A DNA stretch of 64,000 bases, from NCBI GenBank assembly GCA_037783415.1, contig JAZGTN010000167.1:248001-312000 (forward strand). The letters are read 5' to 3'. The position numbers were made by a program, and so were the translations under genes. The first letter of the stretch is position 1. Each line of letters starts with the position of its first letter. The notes below the pieces were generated by a model. It was not told the origin of the DNA and did not search any database. It was given only the letters and a program-made list of their open reading frames with translations. This document shows positions 33,001 through 45,000 of the stretch, in pieces. Origin of the DNA: Leptasterias polaris. Lineage: Eukaryota > Echinodermata > Asteroidea > Forcipulatida > Asteriidae.

Positions 33001-36000
33001 TGTTTATAAAGCACATGTGCAACATTGGTGACTGTCAAAGACATTATCCCCACTTGATGTGACCCAAAATATACATGAAATAACAAACCCTTGTAAGTTA
33101 AAGCTAAATCTGTCTTCGAAGTCGTGAGAAAACAGTGAAAACCCCCATTGTATGTTTTCACTGTTTTCAAACATCAGGTTTTGGACAATTGATTGCAACT
33201 GATTTGAATTGGATTAGAGGGGGTCTACGCATGCATCTGCTTTGATTACCCCGGATTTACTTGTCATCCTTCCCATCAGCCTTTGCTGCCATCGTCCTTC
33301 TCTGTCGATGACATCCATCAGGTGTTGCAGCAATGCATGAAGGGAAAGAGCAAACTAGGGGCTAAGGTGATGTGCAGCACCATTGTATGCAGTGAGAAGT
33401 TTCTGACCCAATCCAGGGCCGTCTTTGAGCAGCTCATGACTCAAAAGGCTAAAAAGGTGAGGCTTAAAGGGTCTGTATACGTTTGGTAATCACTCCTAAA
33501 TTTAATGGCAATAACAACCTATTGGATAGAAGCCTACAGCAGCTTTCGATAGTGTAAAGCATTTTGAGAAACATTTCATTTCGAAGTTTTATTGCCCCCA
33601 AATTTGAATCTGTCAGAAATGCTTCTCGGATTGTGTATTGTGGATTGTTATTAGGGAATATTCTTCCTACGTGGACATATTCACTCCGGATTATCGGCGA
33701 TATCTCAAAAACGCAACCACCTTTTGAAATGAAATTTTCACAGGTTAGTTTTATTGTTTATCAGCATTTATGTAGGATTAAAACAATCAAATGATTTCAA
33801 AAACCAAAGGTATACTTTGCCTTTATGGATTATTCATGAAGTCATTGACCACCATCTCTGATGACAAATAATAGAAATGTGTACGCGCTGCGCACGACTC
33901 TCAGCCAATGATAGCCTTTCACGCATGCACGTTTCATCAACGATGGCGGCCAATGCAAGCGGTCTATTAGAGTCCAGCCTCGCTACCATGGGCAGCGCGC
34001 CGTAACGCCCGTTACCGTTAACTCCGCATACGGTTTAATCAAGAAATCAACTCTGCCTTGAGGATGAGGAGACGTGCAGAAAAGAAGTGGTGACGAACAA
34101 ACATGGCCTCTGATCTTTCAGAATATAAGCTATTATTAGAAATAAGGTAACCTTTCTTCTTAATAAAGCTCGCTGCAATTTCTACAAAGACTTTATCGAA
34201 AGTAATAGTTCTGACCAGAGGAAATTATATAGAGCATCTAAAAAGCTGCTTGGGCATAGTGATGACGTCCTCTTTCCACCTTTTAAAGATAAAATGACTC
34301 TTGCTAATGATATGGGTAGCTTTTTTGTAAAGAAAATATCTAATATTCATGCTAAACTTGATGACTTGGAAGTTTCAACCTCTGTTGACAGAACGTTATC
34401 TTTTACATCTGAAACAATGTCCAGTAATATCCTGTTTGATAGTTTCATACCATTAACCGAGTCACAGGTAAAACAGCTTGTTGTCAATTCTTCTAAGGGA
34501 TCATGCGCTCTGGATCCCATGCCAACTAACCTTGTGGGTGAGTGCCTTGATGTTTTGCTTCCAGTACTTACCAACATTATAAACTCATCATTAGTATCTG
34601 GTACATTTCCTACTGAAAGAAGCTTTAATATGCCCTTTATTAAAAAAAAACAATCTCGATATGAAATTAGAAAACTACCGACCAATCAGTAACTTACAAT
34701 TTATTTCTAAATTAACTGAGAGGGCCGTTTGTGACCAACTTTATTGTCACATGTCAAAACATTCCATGTTTCCGGTTTTTCAATCATCTTACCGGAAGCA
34801 TCACAGTACAGAGACGGCTCTTATAAAGGTTAAAAATGATTTACTGATGAGGATGAATTCCCAACATGTTATTCTGCTTATCCTTTTAGACCTGAGTGCA
34901 GCGTTCGATACTGTTGATCACGTAATTTTATTGAAACGTCTGCAGTCTAAATTTGGAGTCACTGGCAAGGCCCTCGATTGGTTTTCGTCTTATTTGTCAG
35001 ATAGAAGTCAACGCGTATCTATTCAAGGTACCTTATCAGAAAAGTTTAATATCAACTGTGGCGTTCCTCAGGGATCCTGCTTAGGACCATTTTTATTCAT
35101 TGTCTATGCCTCTAAATTGTTTGACATTGTCGTTCAACCATAGACTACTCTACTTCTCATTCATATATTCCCTTGATGCGTTTGTTCTGCGGATCGAATG
35201 GACTTTTTAAATGAAGCTTAGCCTGGTAGACCTCCCCCATCCTCTCAATGGTGTAATTTCCATCGGTAAGAAACTCGTTTGTAATGACATCTCCATTGGG
35301 ATGACTTACGTAACCGTAACCGAGGCTCTTGTTGATGTGATAACCAAACTCACCTTGTCAGATAAAGCCGACAACCTCATCGCTACGACGGATGCATTCA
35401 AAGCCAAGTAGAGGTAGATGTTCGTCTACTGTGAAACACACTCTCTTTTTCCTGATTCCCTCCGCCTTTTGTTTCTCGACTGCCCCTCTACCAAGAAATG
35501 GAGTGTCCTTCTTTAACTTGCACACAAAGCCTAGTCCACTTTCAAGAGGGGTGTCTTCTGGGCGGAGGTCAGTACGCCATAGATGGTACCCTTTTTCTAA
35601 ACTCAGGGAGTCCAATGCCCGGTAGCCACCATTAGTTATTCCAAACTGGGCACCAGCTTCCATCACTGCTTGATAAACGGCTACCACCGTTTCATTGTTA
35701 ACATGGAACTCCCATCCTAGCTCTCCAACAAAAGACAGACATATAGCGCGTACCATGTGCCCGCCAACATTCATCAGTTTGTGGGTGTTGAATGGGAATG
35801 CTTCGTTACTCAGATCAGTTGATGTCAGCGATTGCAAGACTTCTCGGCTTTTTGGCCCCTGGATACTCAAGACCCCCATATCATCAGAATGGTCCAGAAT
35901 TGTGCAATCAAAACGCTCATCTTGAATTGCAGTTTGCATGTGCGTCTTGACATGCTGTGTCACACCCCCTCCAGCAGCAATATAGAAACCACGCCCATCA

Positions 36001-39000
36001 AAGGAAGGATCGATTGCCGAGCCTGTCCTACTTTCAACAACAGAGACAGTTAGGTCACTCTCAACACCGCCATCTTTGTTGAGGGCACAGGTGTACATAG
36101 TAGATCCTACAGACTTGGTCATATCATTTGTGAAGATCCAATCTACAGCTTTCTGAGCATCTGGACCAGTTAGATACAACTGACCACGACATGTTGAAAA
36201 TGCCAACACCGTTACGACAAGACAAGCATTCATTTCCAATAATATCATGATGCTTTGGAAAGTCGAAAGTGTAATCATCTTCCAGGAGCTCTGCATAGCA
36301 GTGGTTTTCATGTTTTGGGTTGTCGTAGGCACCATAGTAGTGTTACGAAGTACAGAACTAAAAACGAGGAAAGACTCTACTGACTAAGAAAGTGACTCCA
36401 AATAATGCAGGCTGACACCTCGAGTGAGAGAATAGAATAAAATGTTAATTCTCGTCTCTCATCTTCACAAATTACAACAACAATTAAACTACTACAAATA
36501 CATATTAATACAATGAAAGTAAAGGCATGTTTCAAATATAGATGAAAAGCAAATGATATCAATACCGGTATCAACATAAAGTTGTCACAGCGGTGCTATA
36601 GGGGTGCCCAATGGTCATAGTTCTGAAGGTGGTAAGGGGAGGCTCGGCGGCTGGGTTGACGACGCCTCTGTCCGTGGTGGTAGAACCGCAGTCACCGCTG
36701 ACGAGTAGCCTCCGGGAGTCGGTCGTCCTATAGATGAAACCATCAGGTCACGGCAGTCAGATCGCTTGAGCACACAGGCATACGGCTTTCCCAGGGTTAA
36801 CTGCGAGACGGCAACCTCGGAACAACTCCTTGATCATATTGGGCGTGGCTGGAGAGCAACAGCTCACAACGATGTTCAGCACCAAGTGGAAATTGAGCTC
36901 TAATGCGATCTAGGGCATGTACCCGTATTTAACCAACTATGTAACATTGATAACATACTTAACATTCTACAGCTATTAGTAACTTAACATTCTACAGCTA
37001 TTAGTAACTTTACTGAATGTGTGAATAGCATAACTAAGTTACACCCCGGTGGAGGGCAACAAAAGGTAAGTCTTGAACAACACACGTAAACCTATTGTAA
37101 AGACTGCGCATGTAACAGTAGTCATACTCCAAAACAGGAGCAGCGCCGTCAGTGGCAAACCAGCCTGGTCGTTCCCAGTCAGTGGCAAACCAGCCTGGTC
37201 GTTCCCATCCACGCAAACCAGCCTGGTCGTTCCCATCCACGCAAACCAGCCTGGTCGTTCCCATCCACGCAAACCAGCCTGGTCGTTCCCATCCAAGTCG
37301 TTCTTGGTACACACGGCCAGCTTCTTCTAGGACCTTGTGTACGGCATCTTTTCTCATTCCTCTGCCTGCTAATGGTTCGTCATGAGGAAACACCGTGGAG
37401 TAATTCTTGACATTTAAGCTTCTTGGCTCCGATCGTCTACCCACTTAGCTCTGTGGCTCATCTTGGGATGGAACCGTCTGATGTCGTAGCCATACATATC
37501 AAGCTCTGGTCTGCCATTAATGATCCAATGTGCCATTTCTTTGCCTGTACCCCCACCTAGCATTAGCCCAGAGCTATTCATAGCACAGTTTAAGTAGAAC
37601 CCTCTCACTTCTGGAGTTTCGCCCATCAATGGCTTGTGATCTGGTGTGAAGGACTCTGGTCCACAAACTGTTGATTTGATGCCAGTAGTTTCCAGCATAG
37701 GCAAACGATTCACAGCGCCATCTATGGTGAAGCCAAACACATCCCAATCCAACTCAAATAGCGAAAAGGCAAAGTCATTCTTCACATCTTTCCAAAATAT
37801 TGGGTTTGATTCATAGCCACCGAATGCGATACCGTATCCCTGCACTTTGAGATACACTGAAGCATCATGGTCCCTCACATTAGGCATGCCGTGAATTCCT
37901 TCAATCCTTTCAGATACGACATAATGATGATGCAATGCAGTCAACGGCACCGATACACCAGCCATCTTACCAATGTAGGGTGCTCATACTCCCGCTGCGT
38001 TGACTACCACTGATGTTTTGATGATTCCCGATACCTTGACTCGCTTCACACCAAAGACATCCTCACCAACAAGGATACCAGTGACTGGGCAGTTGGTAAT
38101 CACCTTGGCTCCTTGTTTGGTAGCTCCTCTTGTAAGTGCTGTACAGAAACCGGCTGGGTCAATACTCCCATCGGAGGGGGAGTAAAGAGTGCCATAAATA
38201 TCTGCAGTATTCAACAGAGGGTACAACTTCTTGGTCTCTTCAGGTGACAGAACATATGACTCAATGTCATACACCTTGCCAAGCGTAGCTAGCCTCTTGT
38301 ACTCATCCAATCTTTCCTTATTGTTAGCTATAAACAATCTTTCATTTTCAATCCATCCAGGAACAATACCAGTCTCTGGTTCCAGGACACTGCGCACAAG
38401 ATGAGCCATGTACTTTAGGAGTTGTACCTCAATATCTGATGGCCTCAAGTTCCACACTAGACCTCCAGTGTGCCAGGTGGTGCCAGAAGTCAATTGGTCA
38501 CGCTCAACTAGAACAGTATTAGTTACTCCCATCTTAGCCAAATGGTACAATGTACTACAGGCAATTGACCCTCCACCAATGACCACAACATCCGCTGATT
38601 CTGGTACAGAGCTAGGGTGAATTTATCCGAGCTCTGAAGGGTGTCATACGGTACACCACTCCCCGCTTGTTGGCTGCTATAGCGAGATGTACAGAGAACC
38701 CTTTGAGATCTCTGGCTCGTTTGGAAAGCACCTCTTGCTAAAGTTCGCCACATGATGACGTTCTGATCCTATGCAACCTCTGTGGAACTGATCAACCTTG
38801 CCGATGGAGTGCACCTACATGTAACCAGCAGAGATACCGTCAGTTAAAATTGAACAAATTCGCTAACTTTGTGCAACTGTTATGTCGTTTTTGGAGCTAA
38901 TTTGTTGTGCACAGGTAGATCCACTGCGCCCAAGTGGGGGGTACGTTAAATGTATCACAAGATTGAAAAAGAATGAGAGGGGGGCAGTTGCCCTATGACT

Positions 39001-42000
39001 TGTGCGTCCTTTGACAGCGCGCTCTGCGTAGTCTCTTAACACAGAATGGATCAACCACAGAACTAATTAAAATATCCCTTATATTTGGATATTTCAAAGT
39101 CACACTTCCAGGGGGATATGATCGAGCGATGCATTCTGGGACGGAAAACAACATGGCGTGGCGAGATCGTACACCACTGGGAACAAGGTTGATTAGAGGC
39201 TTATACAGCGCTTGTATCCACCAATAAGGTGCGCAAAGCGCTTGAACAAAGAGACACACTTTCAAAGACGGGTTTTGAAATTGATGAGTTATGAGACGCA
39301 TTTTAAAGCGCACTCGGCAGTCACTGCCAGAAACGCTGAGGCAAGCCCCTTCTCTAAGCAATAAGTTTAACTGGGTTCCTTTACGTGCATTACACAACAC
39401 ACGGGAGCGATGGCTATACGTCCCACCCGAAAATGCCAGGCACAGCAAGATTTTGTACTGTTTCAATTTTCATTGACACAGCTGAGAAACCCACACTGAG
39501 AAAATCATCTGATTATCTAAAAAGTTGCATGCCTGTGGTATTGATCAACTGTGATAACTGGGTTCTTTTACATGCATTATACAACATACGGGAGTGACGG
39601 CTTTACGTCCCATCTGAAGGACGCAGCAATAGTTGCTAGGTGTCTTGCTTAAGCACACAAGTGTCAAGACCGGGACTCGAACCCACACTCTGCTGGTCAG
39701 AAACGCCAGAGCTTGAGTACGGTGCTTCTCTTTAGGACATTTATCGGATTGAAACTTCAAGTTGATACACCACTGTTTCTAAAATATAAAATATTTAACA
39801 AACCCAACAATGCTCGAGATATCACTGCCATACTTACAGCTGCTGACAATGCTGTAATTTGAATCCAGAAAAATGAAACAAAGAAGAGTTTTATTCTACC
39901 CTACCTTTAAATCTACCCTAGTTGCTTCATTGCTCACACGCATGCGTAATCTTGGCGTGCGATCCCAACGTGGGACTTTGCCGAGTATCACTGTAGAAGT
40001 AAAATATTAGTGGGGAAGTTATTAATGCATTGTTGATTTCTTGAACAGGACGCTGAGAATGCTCCTCTGTTGCTCCTTCAAGTGGATAAGAAGGCCATGG
40101 CTGCCGTCAGCGGAACGTCGGAGAGTAAGAAAGACCGCAAAGATGACAGGAGGAAGAAAGCAACAAGTAGGTTGATCATAGGGTGTCATGGCCGAGTGGT
40201 TTAGATCATCGGATTCAAGTTCTGGTGGTTACGTCATCGGGGTGTGGGTTCGCGTCCTGGTCAGGACGCTGCAAGATACTTCGCTATAATTGCTTTTCTT
40301 CACACAGGGGTATAAATGGGTACCTGCGAGGGTAGAGGTTGATATTATGTTTGAAAAAGCCTTCTGAGCGCCATCACGGCAGCCCGGGCTGTATACTCCC
40401 AGGGAGCTGAGAAAGATTAAAGGAATGTTATTGGCCCAATGACCAGGGCACTTATGTAAAGCGCATTGAGACAAGCGTTATTGTAAAATGATTATATAAG
40501 AACTAGCTATTATTAAAGGTAGGTTTTACCTTTGGTAATTACTCCACAAATTAGAGACCATATAAAAACTTGCTTGGTAAACAGCACTGGAGAGCTGTTG
40601 ATATTATAAAACATTGTTAGAAACGACACCCTTTGAAGTAATATAGTTTTAGAGAAAGTTATTTTTTCACAAACAAATTTGAATCTGAGAAGGTCTCAGA
40701 CATGAAGCCTTTCTCATGCATCTGAAAACACACAATTCTATGCAACAAGGTTTTTATCTTTTATTATTTTCTTGCACCTTTGATGACCAATTGAGCCCGA
40801 ATTTTCACAGGTTTGTTATTTTATGCATATGTTTGGGATACACCAAGAAAGGATACTGGTTTTTGACAATTACCAAAAGTGTACCCTGCCTTTATGTACA
40901 TCTTAAAGTAATCTTAAAAACTAAATGTGAACAAACTAGTCACCCTTTATTTTTATTGACAAAGCAAGTTTTCCATTTTATGGACAATGAAATTGAATTG
41001 AATTTAATGAGAAAGTCATCCTTGAAGAAGTATTGTACAAGCTCCTTTTGCTGAGTTAGATTTGAGGTTGCCCAGCAGTATCTTGATATAATTTCTTGAC
41101 TCCTCTTGACTGTCTTTACAGCGGGTGCGAGCAGTAAAGGAGGCGGTCAAGGAATCTCCAGGGAAGTCAAGACCAAGAAGGTCAAGAAGAACAAAGGGCG
41201 GGATGTAGAAGAGGATGAGGACATCTCAGGTAGGAGTCATTGCAGTTTATTTACTCATTTCAGAATAGACTGTGCAGGTCTCTCCTATTCAAATCGGTTA
41301 AGTGTAGCCCTCACCTTGAAGTGGCCGTCCGGCCTTGTGATGTTAGGCGATCTCTCATTTTGTTCAAGGTTTTTTTTTTTTCCGATATGATTGTTATGTT
41401 TTTTCTTTTTCTATCTCAGCATCAAGAAATCACCAATCTGAGGAGCTTCCATTTATGTCGATAGAGGAGATAGAGGACGTCTTGAGTAAGTCATTGAGAG
41501 ATTGCCCCGAGGAGCTACACTCAGAGATGGCTGCTGACCTCTACAGGTGAGTTACTGCTGCCTCGTGAGTTATAAAAGGTTGGATAATATTAATGGTGGC
41601 TTCTAATATAGCGCTCATATCCGTCACTCAGTGACGCTCAAGGCGCTTCAACAGTCAGCATTTACCTGCAAGGTATGTGGAGCTACGTTTTTAAGTATGA
41701 GGTCTATTTCCTATACATAGCACCATGTGATTGTTTAAAAGGTGCTATGGTGCAATATGCTGCCGATCAAACCAGGAACACAGGGGGCAAACCCCTTCTC
41801 TTTACGATAAGTGCACTGGATTCTTTTACGTGCATTACACAACACACGGGACCAACGGCTTAACGTCCCATCCAAAGGACGCAGCAATAATGGTTAAGTG
41901 TCTTGCTTAAGGACACAAGTGTCACAACCGGGACTCGAACCCACACTCTGCTGATCAGAAACACCAGAGCTTGAGTCCGGTGCTCGATTTCACAAAGAGT

Positions 42001-45000
42001 TAAGATTGATCTTAAGTGCAAATCCATCGCAGTTGCTTAGCAAAGAGTGATGTCATAATACAAATCACTATGGTAATACTGATAACTCATCTTAAGATGA
42101 ATCTTAGGGCTTTGTGAAATCGACCCCAGTGCTCATATTGGCTCGGCCACAACACACCTCGAGTCAGTTGAGTCCATCATTAGTCTGAAAGATAGGGTCT
42201 TTATTTGGTTGTGTTAATTCTGAATTTTAGGCAAATTTATCAAAGTTACAGTTTTTGTGAAAGTTACAGTTGAATTCGGTGTCTACTTGTCGTGAAAACG
42301 GGAAAAAATTGTCATTTTTACAAGAATGTTGAATCCATCAATGTTAAGCGAGGTGACAGCGGGTACCAACCGCATCTCTGGCAGCAGCATTCGCGAACAG
42401 ACACCAAACCCTCAGAAATCTGAGAAACTCGGATTCAATTTTGTTTAATAGTATAAAGTTTTCACACGTTATTTGTGTGGTGTGTTTTATTCGGACACTA
42501 GAGGACGGAAATTAATCTGACTCCTCCAAAAACTAATGACGTATTTATCCATTAAACTAGACCTCTGCAGAGAGCGTACCAAGACGTAGCCAAGTCCATC
42601 TTCCTCGCGGCTTCCGGGTCGACAGACGGCTCCAAGAGACGCAAGAACAGAGGAGAACTGGAGGAGAAGATTAACGGTCTACTGAATAACATCCGACTGT
42701 TTGAAAAAGGGATTAGACAGTTTTTAGGTAGGGGTGAGTTTGAGTATCGCTTGCTTCTTTTTAGTTGCTTTTATGTTAATTTTGTGTTTGCTGGCAGTGG
42801 CATTGCATACTTTTCCGTCTTTTTTTTCCCCCCACAAAGTACAGCATTTAAAAAAAAGTTTTATGTTTCTTTATTTTTGCAAAAAGCAGTCTGCTGCAAT
42901 TCTGTTCTATTTTCTTATCTTTTCATACAGCATAAATTAAATAATTAATAAAAAAGCTGTAGCATTTCTTTGTCTGCAACTCCATCTAGAAAAGAAAAAA
43001 AATTGCCTTAAAAATATTTTTTTTTGGGGGGGGGGGGGCTGTATTGTTGCCATTTCAACTCTGATGCCTGAATGTGATCAATTTCACTGGCATGCAACTT
43101 TGCAGCTATGTAATCAGTACCCAATTTCATAAAGCTGTTAAGCAGAAAATACTGCTTGACAAATTTCTTTGTTAAGCAAAATATGAGTGGGGCACCAGTC
43201 ACAACAATGCAAACTGTATGTAATGTTGGCTGGTAACCTGTTTCTGCTAAGCAATACTTGTGTGGACTGAGCAAGTTTTTGTGCTTACAAGCTTTATGAA
43301 ATTGGGCCCTGATGATTTCCTCGTTGTGGGTTTTTCAACCGTGCCATTGAAAATTGAAACAGTACAAAATCTTGCTGTGCCTGGCGCTTTCCTCAAGTTT
43401 TTTTAAATTATAATACAAACTGCAGTTGCATCACTGATTTCAATCTCAATTAAAAATGGCAGTGTCATGGCCGAGCGGTTAAGAGCACCGAGCTCAAGCT
43501 CTGTTGTTTCTGTTCAGCAGAGTGTGGGTTCGAGTCGTGGTCGTGACACTTGTGTCAATAAGCAAGACACTTAACCATTATTGCTTCGTCCTTCGGATGG
43601 GACGTAAAGCCATAGGTCCCGTAAGTTGGTAACAAAATTATTATTGCACGTAGCAGACTTCAGTACACACTTATCGCTAAGAGAAGGGGTATGCCCCGGT
43701 GTGTCTGGCTGTGCGTTAATCTTCAATCATTAAAGGATGCACTCAAAAGGAAGAAGAAACTTACGTACCAGTTTCCGATCGCACATTGCTGTTTGCAGAA
43801 GCATTTCAATACAGAAAAGATGTTTAAACAGAACAGTTTCCATTTGAAGCATGAAGGTCCATCTGGGGTGGTATTTTGTTCACAATATTTTTTTTGTTTG
43901 TTTTTAAAGGTGCATGTCCATGCAGGCAGTCAATGTTTTCATCTTTTAATTTACTTGTTTACAAAGCTGCACTCTAACCTATTTGTTTTAAAGTTCCGCA
44001 GTGATTTATTTGTTTACAAAAGTGCAAGTCTCTTTATTCTTTCAAAGCGCATGTTATTTAATGAGTTCATTTGATTAATGAGGTTCTTTTGAATTAGTGT
44101 AGCAACAACAGAAAACATTTTTTTTTATACAGCAAACATTTGTTTAAAAAAAAAAGTTATTAATGCACAGAATGAAAGAAATGGATAAAGAAGCAATTAG
44201 ACTGGTCACCAGGGATACGTCTGACCCGCCAACAGAAAACTCATTACAAATTTAAATTGCGCCCTTTACATACAAATGATCAAAAGCGCATAACACATGT
44301 TAAAATGCACAGAATGGAAGAAAAAGATAAAGAAAAAAGACTGGTCACTAGGCCAGTGCTCAAACCGCAGTGTGGGAATACCTCTTTCCTGCCAACAGGG
44401 AACTTAAAGTTACTTATTACAATTACATATAGGCCTATCCCTTCTGGCATCGGTAATGTTTTGATCTTTTCAGGAGACAGACGCCTCTAATCCTACCTAA
44501 AATCTAAACTAAACTGGCAAGACAACAAAAGACTCAAAAGAACAAACCACATTTAAAACACCAGAATGCAGCATTAAAAAGATGGATTTTTATCTTACAT
44601 TTGAAAAAGGCAAATTTCCATTTCCTGTGTATATGCAACGATAGAGCATTCCGCAGCTTAGGGGCTACTACAGAAATAATTAAAACCATTTATTCCTCCT
44701 ACAGTTTCCATATTTTATTAATTAGTTTTTTGCTAAAATAATATTGCAGCCAAAGGCTGAATTACATAAATTTACATTGTTAAAATTACATTATTAAAAC
44801 ACAGAACAAGAAACAAATTTAAAAGGGAAAATATACTAAAGAGGACAATCAGTCTGTAAGCAAAGATAATAGAAATTATTTTAATATTTTCAATATCGTA
44901 CTCTGTCGGAGGATTAAAAAAAAATAGTGCACATTAATTTTGTCTTTTATTTTTGTCCCCTCAGACGAAGAACTAGAGAATCAATTATGTAAATATTTAC

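Larger units (their letters stand above)
35161..38753 (-). pseudogene. SARDH: Processed pseudogene of sarcosine dehydrogenase (SARDH), inside UFL1 intron 10
   Basis: Read on the - strand it spans the whole protein without introns: an N-terminal segment [20 protein letters not shown] (38753, presequence-like), the FAD dinucleotide-binding motif [21 protein letters not shown] with [12 protein letters not shown] (about 38590-38450), [42 protein letters not shown], and the GCV_T-like C-terminal half with [23 protein letters not shown], ending [15 protein letters not shown] at 35161. SARDH oxidises sarcosine to glycine in the mitochondrial matrix with FAD and folate. Breaks: a frameshift near 38620; TGA in place of the expected TGG at 37984-37986; a frameshift near 37430; a 777-bp insertion at 36341-37117; a small frameshifting deletion near 36195; TGA in place of the expected CGA at 35358-35360. 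No poly(A) tract follows the stop. Lack of introns plus several lesions support a dead retrocopy. Confidence 0.9.

Noticed and set aside
37039..37385. Repeat protein frames on both strands ([17 protein letters not shown])
   Set aside because: They come from the minisatellite in the SARDH pseudogene; only the WERPGWF frame has an ancestor.
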